The translations under genes were made by a program, and so were the position numbers. From Candidatus Gastranaerophilales bacterium (lineage in GTDB: Bacteria; Cyanobacteriota; Vampirovibrionia; Gastranaerophilales; Gastranaerophilaceae), in the NCBI GenBank assembly GCA_947630535.1, contig CANRHZ010000003.1, forward strand, positions 28,715 to 92,714: 64,000 bases of DNA. The letters are read 5' to 3'. Within the stretch, counting starts at the first letter, position 1. Every line of letters begins with the position of its first letter. The notes beneath the pieces are model-generated. The model saw only the letters and a list, made by a program, of their open reading frames with translations, searched no databases and was not told the DNA's origin. Of this stretch, positions 1-8,473 are shown piece after piece.

Positions 1-73
1 TGCAAAGATATTTCATCTGTTTTGATATTATTCAAATTTCACTACCTGTATAATTCCTTTGTTATAAAATTTA

Positions 74-1978
74 TTATACAATTTTTCCTCTTAATTTTCC
101 ACTCTCTATTAACACCATTAATACAGATATATCAGCAGGTTTAACTCCGCCTATTCTAAGAGCTTGCGCAAGAGTTTTGGGTTTAATTTTATTTAAAAGT
201 TCTTTTGTTTCGGTTGAAATTTGTTTAATTTCCATAAAGTCAATGTTATCAGGAATTTTTATTTTTTCCAATTTATCTGAAATTTCAACCTGATTTTTTT
301 GTCTTTCAATGTAACCTTCATACTTTATTAAAATTTCAACCTGTTCAATTATTTCTTTATTAAGATAAATATCATCGGTTTCAAAACTTTTTTTGTGGCC
401 CATATCAAGGAGTATAAGAAAATCAATATCGGGTCTTTTTATGAGTTCGTATGCGTTTTTTGCGGAATCAAAACTTTGATTTAATTTACTCATTATTTCC
501 CGATTTTTTTCACTAAAAGATATTTTTGAATTTTTAAGATTTTCAATTTCTTTTAATACGGCTTCTTTTTTAAATCTGAACCTTTCAATATCTTCATTTT
601 TAACAAGCCCTATTTCATACCCTTTTTCCATTAATCTGAAATCTGCATTATCCTGTCTTAAAATTAATCTGTATTCAGACCTTGAAGTTAACATTCTGTA
701 TGGTTCCAATAAATCTTTTGTAACCAAATCATCAATAAGCGTTCCTATATAAGAATTTTTTCTTTCGGGTTCAAACATTTCTTTGTTTTGAAGATAATAA
801 CAAGCGTTAATTCCCGCAATAAGCCCCTGAGCTGCTGCTTCTTCATATCCTGAAGTTCCGTTTATTTGCCCTGCCATAAAAAGACCTTTAACTTTTTTTG
901 TCATAAGCGAATGTGTTAATTCAACGGCAGGAACACTATCATATTCAACGGCATAGGCAGGTTTAATAACCGAAACATTCTCAAGCCCTTCTAAGGACCT
1001 TAACATTTTAAATTGAACATCAATAGGCAAACTTGTTGAAAACCCTTGAACGTAGGTTTCATAAGTATTCATTCCTTCAGGTTCTATAAAAATATGATGA
1101 GAGGGATTATCTTTAAACCTTACAACTTTATCTTCAATTGAAGGACAATACCTTGGACCCACCCCATGGATTAACCCCGAATACAGAGGAGATTTATCCA
1201 GATTTTCTTTTATTATTTTATGGGTTAATTCGTTTGTTCTTGTAAGATAACAGGGTATTTGGGGTCTTATATTTTTTTCTTTTTTAAAAGAAAAGAAATT
1301 ATAACAACCGTATTTATCGGGTTCATCAGGCGGTTGAATTTGGAGCTTTGAATAATCTATTGTTCTTGAATCAACTCTTGCAGGAGTTCCCGTTTTTAAG
1401 CGTTTTAGGGGAAAACCCGCTTTAATTAAAGATGATGAAAGATAAGATGCTGATCTTTCTCCCATTCTGCCCGCACAGAAAGATTGAAGCCCGATAAAAA
1501 TTTTACCGCCAAGGCTTGTACCTGTTGTTAAAATACAACATCTTCCTTTATATTGAACACCAAGTTCATCTGTTACACCTTTTATTTCATTATTTTCTAT
1601 AATTAATTCGGTTATTTGGGTTTGAAAAAGAGAAATGTTTTTTTCTTCTTCAATTAATTTTCGCATTGTGTATTTATATAAAATTTTATCAGATTGCGCT
1701 CTTAGCGCCCTAACGGCAGGGCCTTTGGATAAATTAAGAGTTTTTAGTTGCACATAGGTATTATCTGAAATTCTTCCCATAACACCGCCAAGGGCATCAA
1801 TTTCTCTTACCAAATTAGATTTTGCGGGCCCCCCGACCGCCGGATTACAGGGCATAAGTCCGATATTTTCAATATTCAAGGTAAATAAAGCAACCTTGCA
1901 TCCTAATTTAGCTGCGGATATAGAAGCTTCAATACCGGCATGTCCCGCTCCGACTACAAGTACATCAAAGTTAAACAT
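74..1978 (-). CDS. mnmG: tRNA uridine-5-carboxymethylaminomethyl modification enzyme MnmG (GidA)
   Basis: FAD-dependent subunit that, with MnmE, installs the carboxymethylaminomethyl group on wobble U34 of several tRNAs. The 634-residue protein has the family's usual full length. The N-terminus carries the FAD dinucleotide fold (VVGAGHAGIEA, residues 8-18), followed by the family signature CNPAVGGPAKS near residue 44, PRYCPSIEDK near 275 and the helical C-terminal MnmE/tRNA-binding domain ending GKLRGKIV. The ATG directly abuts the thrB stop codon, so it is translationally coupled as the last gene of dnaN-thrB-mnmG. No MnmE gene is in the window. Confidence 0.97.
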   Translation of the reverse strand: MFNFDVLVVGAGHAGIEASISAAKLGCKVALFTLNIENIGLMPCNPAVGGPAKSNLVREIDALGGVMGRISDNTYVQLKTLNLSKGPAVRALRAQSDKILYKYTMRKLIEEEKNISLFQTQITELIIENNEIKGVTDELGVQYKGRCCILTTGTSLGGKIFIGLQSFCAGRMGERSASYLSSSLIKAGFPLKRLKTGTPARVDSRTIDYSKLQIQPPDEPDKYGCYNFFSFKKEKNIRPQIPCYLTRTNELTHKIIKENLDKSPLYSGLIHGVGPRYCPSIEDKVVRFKDNPSHHIFIEPEGMNTYETYVQGFSTSLPIDVQFKMLRSLEGLENVSVIKPAYAVEYDSVPAVELTHSLMTKKVKGLFMAGQINGTSGYEEAAAQGLIAGINACYYLQNKEMFEPERKNSYIGTLIDDLVTKDLLEPYRMLTSRSEYRLILRQDNADFRLMEKGYEIGLVKNEDIERFRFKKEAVLKEIENLKNSKISFSEKNREIMSKLNQSFDSAKNAYELIKRPDIDFLILLDMGHKKSFETDDIYLNKEIIEQVEILIKYEGYIERQKNQVEISDKLEKIKIPDNIDFMEIKQISTETKELLNKIKPKTLAQALRIGGVKPADISVLMVLIESGKLRGKIV

Positions 1979-2905
1979 TTATAAAATCCTTGCGCCTTTT
2001 TCTTCTATGGAATAGGTATGAATTTTAGAATTAACATTGATATTATCCCAGCATGTATGGACAATATCTTTAATTTCATCCGTATTTTTCCCGTTTGAAA
2101 CAACCGCAATTGAAGGGCCTGCACCCGCAAGGACACAACCGAGAGCACCATCTGTGTGTTTTAGTTCATCCATTATATTATTTAATCCAGGAACAAGCTT
2201 CATTCTGTATGGCTGGTGGAGTTTATCCGCCATTGCAAGTTTCATTAATTCCTCATCTTTGGTATGTACTGCCTGAATAAACATACTTGCATGTCTTAAA
2301 TTAAAAACTGCATCTTTCATTGGTACATTTTCAGGTAAAACGGAACGGGAGATATCGGTTGCAAGTTCAAAATCGGGGTTACAAACGGTTATTTTCCATT
2401 CTTTTGGCCAAGGAAGCTTTCTATATGTAACAGAGCCTGTTTCTTCAAGACATGCAATGGTCATTCCCCCGACAAAAGCGGGAGTGATATTATCAGGGTG
2501 TCCTTCTATTTCGTTTGCAATTGCTAACAGAACATTTTGATCGGCAGGGCGCCCCAATAGCTCATTTGCGGCAAGAAGTCCGCCGGTAATAACGGAAGCG
2601 GAAGAACCCATTCCCCTTGCAATGGGAATACCCGTTTTAATATTTATTTTTAATTCGCTCGGGGCTTGACCCACATAGTTATATAAAAGCTCAATAGCTC
2701 TAAATACTATATTGTTTTTACTGGTCGGAATATTTTCGGATAGAGAATCTGCATCTGCTCCAAGGACGTTAATTTCAACCCCGCTTCCGGGTAAAATGGT
2801 TTCTTCTACCGTAATGACATTGTAAACGGGAAGCGCAAGCCCGAAACAATCAAACCCGCATCCTAAATTTGCAATTGTGGCAGGTGATTGGACACTTACT
2901 TTCAT
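1979..2905 (-). CDS. thrB: Homoserine kinase ThrB
   Basis: GHMP-family kinase phosphorylating homoserine in threonine synthesis. The ATP-binding GHMP loop GIPIARGMGSSAS is at about residues 92-104, and the C-terminal GHMP motif LAGAGPSIAVV is near 258. At 308 residues it has the typical length. Four bases separate it from the dnaN stop, and its ribosome binding site (AGGTGAGG) lies inside the last codons of dnaN, so it is co-translated with the clamp gene. Placement between dnaN and mnmG has no obvious pathway logic. Confidence 0.96.
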   Translation of the reverse strand: MKVSVQSPATIANLGCGFDCFGLALPVYNVITVEETILPGSGVEINVLGADADSLSENIPTSKNNIVFRAIELLYNYVGQAPSELKINIKTGIPIARGMGSSASVITGGLLAANELLGRPADQNVLLAIANEIEGHPDNITPAFVGGMTIACLEETGSVTYRKLPWPKEWKITVCNPDFELATDISRSVLPENVPMKDAVFNLRHASMFIQAVHTKDEELMKLAMADKLHQPYRMKLVPGLNNIMDELKHTDGALGCVLAGAGPSIAVVSNGKNTDEIKDIVHTCWDNINVNSKIHTYSIEEKGARIL

Positions 2906-2909
2906 TTTA

Positions 2910-4058
2910 TTACCTCACCTGTACCGGCATTATAAGACAAAGATAATTATTTGTTTCTTTATTATCATCCTCTACTTCAGGTTTTATAACGGAAGCAGAC
3001 AGGTTTGTTGACATTTCAAACCTTATTTTTGACTCCGATATATTCCTTAGAACATCAAGAACGAATCTGTAGTTAAATGCAATAAGAAGATTTTCGCCGT
3101 TATATTCTATATCTATTTTTTCTTTAGCAGAACCCGATTCAGGAGTATCCGTGCTTATTTCAATTGAAGAATCCTCAAAATTGAATTTAATTATATTTGT
3201 TCTGCTATTTACCATGACAGAAACCCTGTCTATTGAATTTATAAACTTTTCTCTGTCAATTATTGCAATTTTTTCATTTGTGGTAGGTATTAACTGTTGA
3301 TACTTAGGGTAGGTACCATCTATTAAGCCTGATTGAAAATTAATATTGCTGAATTGAAAAAGTATTTTTGCACCCTTAACGGTAAATTTAACGGTTTTAT
3401 CCGAAACTAAAGGAATTAATTTTGAAATCTCAATTAAGGTTCTATAGGGGGATATAAACGTCGCACTTTCAGATTTAGAGTTAATGGGAATTCTGCTTCT
3501 TGTAAGTCTGTTACCGTCAGTTGCAACCATTTCTAAAGTATTATCGGATATTGTAAAACAAACCCCGCCCAATACTCCGCTTGATTCAGTTTGTACTGCG
3601 GAAAAAGCCGTTTGTTTAATTGCTTTATTTAAATCTTTTGTAGAAATTTCAAACTCTTTTGTTTCTAATATTTCTTCATTTTTTCTTGTTGCAAAAACGT
3701 CAGGAAATTCATCACTGTTAAGTGTTACAACTTCATATTTTGTTTTTCCGCCCTGAATTTTAACGGTGTTTGTTTCTTTATTCAATTCAAGTGTAATTTC
3801 GCTCTCATCAGGAAGCTTTGTAATCATATCTTCAAGCGTTCTTGCATGGATTGCAATTTTTCCTTCATCTTCAATTTTAGCTTCCGTTACATAACTCATT
3901 GAAAGGCTTAAATCCGTTGTGGTTAATTTGATTTTATCTTTCTCAATTGTTTCTATAAGTATTGAAGAAAGTATCGGTTGAGCGCCTCTGCCTGCTATAA
4001 TACCCCTTACGGCTTTTATAGAATTTAAAAAATTATCCTTCTTAATTGCTATTTTCAT
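2910..4058 (-). CDS. dnaN: DNA polymerase III beta sliding clamp
   Basis: Ring-shaped processivity clamp that tethers polymerase III to DNA. The 382 residues span the three clamp domains; the start MKIAIKKDNFLNSIKAV and the C-terminal LIMPVQVR are characteristic of the family. Upstream on the minus strand a TATAAT box (4088-4093) gives a leader of about 23 nt containing an AAGGA-type ribosome binding site before the ATG. It is first in the dnaN-thrB-mnmG operon. The usual dnaA neighbour is absent. Confidence 0.97.
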   Translation of the reverse strand: MKIAIKKDNFLNSIKAVRGIIAGRGAQPILSSILIETIEKDKIKLTTTDLSLSMSYVTEAKIEDEGKIAIHARTLEDMITKLPDESEITLELNKETNTVKIQGGKTKYEVVTLNSDEFPDVFATRKNEEILETKEFEISTKDLNKAIKQTAFSAVQTESSGVLGGVCFTISDNTLEMVATDGNRLTRSRIPINSKSESATFISPYRTLIEISKLIPLVSDKTVKFTVKGAKILFQFSNINFQSGLIDGTYPKYQQLIPTTNEKIAIIDREKFINSIDRVSVMVNSRTNIIKFNFEDSSIEISTDTPESGSAKEKIDIEYNGENLLIAFNYRFVLDVLRNISESKIRFEMSTNLSASVIKPEVEDDNKETNNYLCLIMPVQVR

Positions 4059-4187
4059 TTTTCTTTAATTCCTTATATTTTATATTAATTATAATATAAA
4101 TAATTAATAATAGTAATAAAGACTGTTAAAATTGTGCAAAACGGGGTAAAACCATAAAAAAATACGGTAAAAATAAAAACCCGTTTT

Positions 4188-4230
4188 TGTTCAATTCCTG
4201 TTTAAAAACTGTTCAATTCCTGTTTAAAAC
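4188..4230. repeat. Tandem 21-22 bp direct repeat
   Basis: Two head-to-tail copies of TGTTCAATTCCTGTTTAAAA(A)C at 4188-4209 and 4210-4230. The second copy includes the comF stop codon. It lies in the gap upstream of the dnaN promoter. The role is unknown: possibly a binding site, or a recent slippage duplication. Confidence 0.7.
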
Positions 4231-4928
4231 TTTTTTGTTTTTGATAGAGTTAAACAGATTAAATTTTTAATTCCGTTTCTTTTAAATAAAGAGGTTATAA
4301 AATCAAGAGTAGAGCCTGTTGTTATAATATCATCAAGTAAAATTATTAATTTATCGGTATAAAAATCACTGTTTAATTCAAAAGAACCGACGGGGTTATT
4401 TTTTCTTGTCTTTGCATTTAGTTTGTACTGGGGAGTTGTATATTTAACTTTGTGTAGTACATTTTCATTAATTTTACAACCGATTAGCTCTTTTAATTTG
4501 TATCCTATTTCAACTACATTATCGTATCCTCGTTTGTTATAGTTCTTTTTATGGGTTACAACGGGGATAATAATTGCATCTTTATAATCAATATCTGATT
4601 TTTCATACTCTTTTATTTTATTTAAATATGAAAATAAGTATATAGCCCCCAATTTGGCGCATTTTCTATTGTGTTTGAATTTCAGTTCATGGATTAAATT
4701 TTTTATGACCCCTTCATAATAAAAAGCCGAATAAACTTTATATCCGTTTATAATACTATGTGCAAAAGGGGATAAGTTTTGAACAGTTTTTGAACAACTT
4801 TTGCACAGAATTCCTTCCTGAATTGAACAATTGCAATTTATACATTTCTTTTTATAAATCAAATCAAAAATTTCTTTGATAAAGATTTTATATAAACTTT
4901 TTATGAAATTAAATTTTGCACCTATCAT
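4224..4928 (-). CDS. comF: ComF family phosphoribosyltransferase-like protein
   Basis: Competence-associated ComF/GntX family protein with an N-terminal four-cysteine zinc finger (CINCNCS ... CKSCS, about residues 29-48) and a C-terminal phosphoribosyltransferase domain with the PRPP loop LLDDIITTGST near residue 203. I place the start at ATG 4928, giving 234 residues. The upstream in-frame ATG at 4994 would lie inside gcvPB on the other strand, and a TATAAT box ends 6 nt before 4928. It is divergent from gcvPB across 22 bp. In transforming bacteria ComF assists uptake of single-stranded DNA. Confidence 0.88.
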   Translation of the reverse strand: MIGAKFNFIKSLYKIFIKEIFDLIYKKKCINCNCSIQEGILCKSCSKTVQNLSPFAHSIINGYKVYSAFYYEGVIKNLIHELKFKHNRKCAKLGAIYLFSYLNKIKEYEKSDIDYKDAIIIPVVTHKKNYNKRGYDNVVEIGYKLKELIGCKINENVLHKVKYTTPQYKLNAKTRKNNPVGSFELNSDFYTDKLIILLDDIITTGSTLDFITSLFKRNGIKNLICLTLSKTKKF

Positions 4929-4934
4929 TTTTCT

Positions 4935-4944
4935 ATTATATAAT
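4935..4944. promoter_or_regulatory. Shared palindromic -10 box of comF and gcvPB
   Basis: The perfect palindrome ATTATATAAT contains TATAAT on both strands. On the plus strand TATAAT (4939-4944) is followed by six bases and then the gcvPB ATG at 4951. On the minus strand TATAAT is followed by six bases and then the comF ATG at 4928. Both transcripts should start at or next to their start codons and lack leaders. Only 22 bp separate the two genes. Confidence 0.75.
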
Positions 4945-4950
4945 TTTTTT

Positions 4951-6375
4951 ATGGCAAAGAGTATATTTGAAAAAAACATTGATGATATTTCCACAAAACC
5001 TATGTTTTTTGAAGGTTTTTGTTATGAGGGAGAATTTAAAAGAAAAGAAAAAGTAAATATTCCCCAGTTATCTGAACTTGAAGTTATGCGTCACTATAAA
5101 ATGTTATCAGATAAAAACTTTTGTATTGAAAAAGGGTTTTATCCTCTCGGGTCTTGCACAATGAAATATAATCCGAGAGTAAATGAAGAAATATCAAGCC
5201 TGAAAGGTTTTTTAAATCTTCATCCCCATCAGGATGATGAAGATGCGCAAGGTTCTCTTGAAGTTATGTATAAATTACAAGAGGCTCTTAAAATTATATC
5301 AGGTATGGATTATGTTACTTTGCAGCCCATGGCAGGTGCGCACGGTGAATTAACAGGAATGATGATAATAAAAAAGTACTTTGAACAAAAAGGCGAAAAA
5401 AGAAAAAAAGTTATCATCCCCGATTCAAGCCATGGTACAAACCCGGCAAGTGCTGTAATGGCAGGGTTTGAAGTTGTTGAAATTAAATCTGATAAAAGGG
5501 GTTTAATTGATATTGAAGAACTAAAAAAAGTTTTAGATAATAACACGGCTGCAATAATGATGACAAACCCTAATACTTTAGGGCTTTTTGAAGAAAATAT
5601 ACTTGAAATATCTAAAATAATGCATAATAACGGCTCGCTTTTATATTATGACGGTGCAAATCTGAATGCAATTATGGGATATACTAACCCTAAATTAATG
5701 GGGTTTGATGTTGTGCATATGAACCTGCACAAAACCTTTTCCACCCCCCACGGCGGCGGAGGACCGGGAGCCGGGCCTGTCGGGGTTGTTGAAAAACTGA
5801 AAGATTTCTTACCCGCTCCCACAATTGAACAAAAAGACGGAAAATATTTTAGAAACTATAATCATCAAAATTCCATAGGAAAAGTAAGTGCATTTTATGG
5901 CAATTTCAGCGTTTTATTAAGAGCGTATACTTATATTTTAATGCTTGGAAGGGATTTAAAGAAAGTTTCCCAAGATGCGGTATTGAATGCAAACTATGTT
6001 AAAGAAAAATTAAAAAAATATTATAAAGTCGCATACGATACTAAAAGTTTGCATGAATTTGTTTTAACCACAGAAAATCTTCATTCTAAAGGCATAAACA
6101 CCCTAAAAATTGCAAAAAGACTTATGGATTTTAATATTCACCCCCCTACAATATATTTTCCTTTAATTGTCCATGAAGCAATGATGATAGAACCTACAGA
6201 ATCAGAATCCAAAGAAGTTTTGGATAATTTTATTGATGTTATGATAAAAATATTAAAAGAAGCAGATATCGAACCTGAAAAATTTGATTTATATCCGCTT
6301 ACAACGGAAACAAAAAAAGTAGACGAAGTTCTTGCGGCAAGACAACTTAATTTAAGATATAAAAATGAAAAATAA
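4951..6375 (+). CDS. gcvPB: Glycine dehydrogenase (decarboxylating) subunit 2
   Basis: PLP-dependent P-protein half of the two-subunit glycine cleavage system, which releases CO2 from glycine and loads aminomethyl onto the H protein. The 474 residues match the GcvPB length. The PLP-lysine region NLHKTFSTPHGGGG is near residue 256, and the N-terminal signature GFYPLGSCTMKYNPR is present. I start at MAKSIFEKN (4951) because a TATAAT box ends 6 nt upstream and because earlier in-frame codons overlap comF. The partner subunit 1 and the T and H proteins are not in the window. It overlaps queA by 11 bp. Confidence 0.95.
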   Translation: MAKSIFEKNIDDISTKPMFFEGFCYEGEFKRKEKVNIPQLSELEVMRHYKMLSDKNFCIEKGFYPLGSCTMKYNPRVNEEISSLKGFLNLHPHQDDEDAQGSLEVMYKLQEALKIISGMDYVTLQPMAGAHGELTGMMIIKKYFEQKGEKRKKVIIPDSSHGTNPASAVMAGFEVVEIKSDKRGLIDIEELKKVLDNNTAAIMMTNPNTLGLFEENILEISKIMHNNGSLLYYDGANLNAIMGYTNPKLMGFDVVHMNLHKTFSTPHGGGGPGAGPVGVVEKLKDFLPAPTIEQKDGKYFRNYNHQNSIGKVSAFYGNFSVLLRAYTYILMLGRDLKKVSQDAVLNANYVKEKLKKYYKVAYDTKSLHEFVLTTENLHSKGINTLKIAKRLMDFNIHPPTIYFPLIVHEAMMIEPTESESKEVLDNFIDVMIKILKEADIEPEKFDLYPLTTETKKVDEVLAARQLNLRYKNEK

Positions 6376-7411
6376 CCTTACTCTATCTGAATTTGATTAT
6401 TTTCTTCCCGAAAAACAAATTGCTAAATTCCCTTTAGAAAAAAGAGAAGATGCAAAAATGCTTGTTTTGGATAAAAAAACGGGGGAGATTTCCCATAAAC
6501 ACTTTTATGATTTTATTGATTATTTAAATAAAGATGATATTCTTGTCTTAAACAATACAAAAGTTATCCCCGCAAGACTTTTTGGAAAAAAATCAACAGG
6601 CGCAAAAATTGAAATTTTATTAACCAAGCCAAAAGAAAATAATGAGTGGTGTGCAATTATAAGAAATTCAAAACGTCTTAAAACGGGAGATATTATTAAA
6701 ATTTCAGATAATTTTAGTGTTTTATTAAAAGAAAAAAAAGAGAGCATAAAAGATAATATTCCTGAGCACATAGTAAAACTACAGTTTGATGAAAACAATA
6801 TTGATGATGTTTTAAATAAATTCGGTTCAATACCGCTTCCTCCATATATCAATAGAAACGCTACAACAAAAGATAAAACGGACTATAATACGGTTTATGC
6901 AAAAATCTCGGGTTCTGTTGCATCCCCCACCGCAGGACTTCATTTTACGGAAGAAATACTTGATAAAATTCAAAACAAAGGGATAAAAATATGTTATATT
7001 ACCCTGAATGTGGGGCTTGGAACTTTTTTACCCGTTAAAACCGAAAATATCAAAGAACATAAAATGCACACTGAAAGCTACAGTATCCCTAAAGAAACGG
7101 CAGAAATAATTCAAAATAAAAAAGGAAAATTAATTGCAATTGGAACAACTACAACAAGATGCCTTGAAGCAGTTTATCAAAAATATAATAAGATTGTTGA
7201 AACAACGGGAGAAACCGACATTTTTATTTATCCCCCTTTTGAATTTAAAGTAACAGATAAGCTCTTAACCAATTTCCATCTTCCAAAATCTACTCTTTTA
7301 ATGCTGATATCTGCATTTTCAGACAAAGAAACAATTTTAAAAACCTATAAAATTGCAGTAGATGAAAATTACCGCTTTTTTAGCTACGGGGATTGCATGT
7401 TTATAAAATGA
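6365..7411 (+). CDS. queA: S-adenosylmethionine:tRNA ribosyltransferase-isomerase QueA
   Basis: Transfers the ribosyl of SAM to 7-aminomethyl-7-deazaguanine in tRNA, the penultimate queuosine step. The 348 residues have the family signatures DYFLPEKQIA at the N-terminus, VLNNTKVIPARLFG, SPTAGLHFT near residue 187 and TNFHLPKSTLLML near 300. It overlaps the end of gcvPB and its TGA overlaps the ATG of the next gene, so the four genes from gcvPB form one translationally coupled unit. Confidence 0.97.
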   Translation: MKNNLTLSEFDYFLPEKQIAKFPLEKREDAKMLVLDKKTGEISHKHFYDFIDYLNKDDILVLNNTKVIPARLFGKKSTGAKIEILLTKPKENNEWCAIIRNSKRLKTGDIIKISDNFSVLLKEKKESIKDNIPEHIVKLQFDENNIDDVLNKFGSIPLPPYINRNATTKDKTDYNTVYAKISGSVASPTAGLHFTEEILDKIQNKGIKICYITLNVGLGTFLPVKTENIKEHKMHTESYSIPKETAEIIQNKKGKLIAIGTTTTRCLEAVYQKYNKIVETTGETDIFIYPPFEFKVTDKLLTNFHLPKSTLLMLISAFSDKETILKTYKIAVDENYRFFSYGDCMFIK

Positions 7412-7935
7412 TAAGCCTTTTTGAAATTTTTAAAATTTATTTTGTTATAGGTTGTCAGCTTTTTGGCGGCGGATATGTCATTTTGCCTCTTTTAAAAAAG
7501 TATTTAATTGAAGATAAAAAATGGATAAAAGAAGATGAGCTTCTTGATTATTTTTCTTTAAGCCAGTGTTTGCCGGGGATTATAGCCGTTAATATTTCAA
7601 TATTTTCAGGCTACAAATTAAGAAAAATAAAAGGCGCCATTGTTTCTTTATTTGCGCTCATTTTGCCTTCTTTTATAAGCATTATTCTCATTGCTTCTTT
7701 TTTAAATAATTTAGCAAATAACAAAATAATACAAGATATATTTTTCGGGGTAAGAATTTCTGTTATTGTTCTTATTTTTTATATGATTTATGATGTTTTT
7801 AAAAGTTATTCAAATAAGCTATTTTCCGTTATTTTGTATTTTATAATTTTATTTTTAATAATATTTACCCCTCTTACTCCCGCAATGCTTGTTTTGTTAA
7901 CTGTTTTAGCGGTTTTATTCGGGAGAAGAAAATAA
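7408..7935 (+). CDS. Chromate transporter family protein, first half-size subunit
   Basis: Half-size member of the CHR (ChrA) membrane family. The CHR signature FGGGYVILPLL is near residue 17 and the LPGIIAVNISIFSG segment near 52; about five hydrophobic helices follow. The 175-residue reading frame starts at an ATG overlapping the queA TGA (ATGA). A second complete CHR domain follows one base after its stop, so the two probably form a heterodimer like other paired short ChrA proteins. The transported ion is unknown; chromate is only the family name. Confidence 0.88.
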   Translation: MISLFEIFKIYFVIGCQLFGGGYVILPLLKKYLIEDKKWIKEDELLDYFSLSQCLPGIIAVNISIFSGYKLRKIKGAIVSLFALILPSFISIILIASFLNNLANNKIIQDIFFGVRISVIVLIFYMIYDVFKSYSNKLFSVILYFIILFLIIFTPLTPAMLVLLTVLAVLFGRRK

Positions 7936-7936
7936 A

Positions 7937-8473
7937 ATGGAATATCTTATTTTATTTTATGAATTTTTAAAAACAGGTCTTTTTGCGGTAGGCGGCGGGT
8001 ATGCTACAATTCCTTTTTTATTTCAAATGACAAAAGTTCATAATTGGTTCAATCAAAACGAACTTATTAATATGATTGCAATTTCAAATATTACCCCCGG
8101 GCCCGTCGGGATTAACATGGCGACTTATTCGGGGTTTAAAACCTTAAAAATTACGGGAAGTTTTATAACTACTTTTGCAATCATTTTAGGGCCTTTTATT
8201 TTAACATTGATTACAATTTATTTTTTAAATAAATTCAAAAATTCAAAAACCCTAAATCAAATTTTTATTGCCCTTCGTCCGACATCCTGCGCACTTTTAA
8301 CTTATGTTGTTTTAAGACTAATATATGATAATGTGTATAATCTGAAAACACTTAATATAAAGGCATTTATTATACTTATTATCCTTTTTATATTCTATCC
8401 CTTTATGAAAAAACGCCCGAGCCTTATTATATTTTCTGGCGGAATTTTAGGAATTATTTTTAATTGTTTCTAA
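7937..8473 (+). CDS. Chromate transporter family protein, second half-size subunit
   Basis: Second 178-residue CHR domain, with GGGYATIPFLF near residue 20 and the family motif TPGPVGINMATYSG near 54, plus several transmembrane helices. One base separates it from the first subunit. It converges with the ligase gene on the other strand, and the two coding ends overlap by 27 bp (8447-8473). Confidence 0.88.
   Translation: MEYLILFYEFLKTGLFAVGGGYATIPFLFQMTKVHNWFNQNELINMIAISNITPGPVGINMATYSGFKTLKITGSFITTFAIILGPFILTLITIYFLNKFKNSKTLNQIFIALRPTSCALLTYVVLRLIYDNVYNLKTLNIKAFIILIILFIFYPFMKKRPSLIIFSGGILGIIFNCF

Noticed and set aside
7408..8473. Chromate transporter broken by a frameshift
   Set aside because: Each half contains a complete CHR domain with its own start, and paired short ChrA proteins are a known arrangement.
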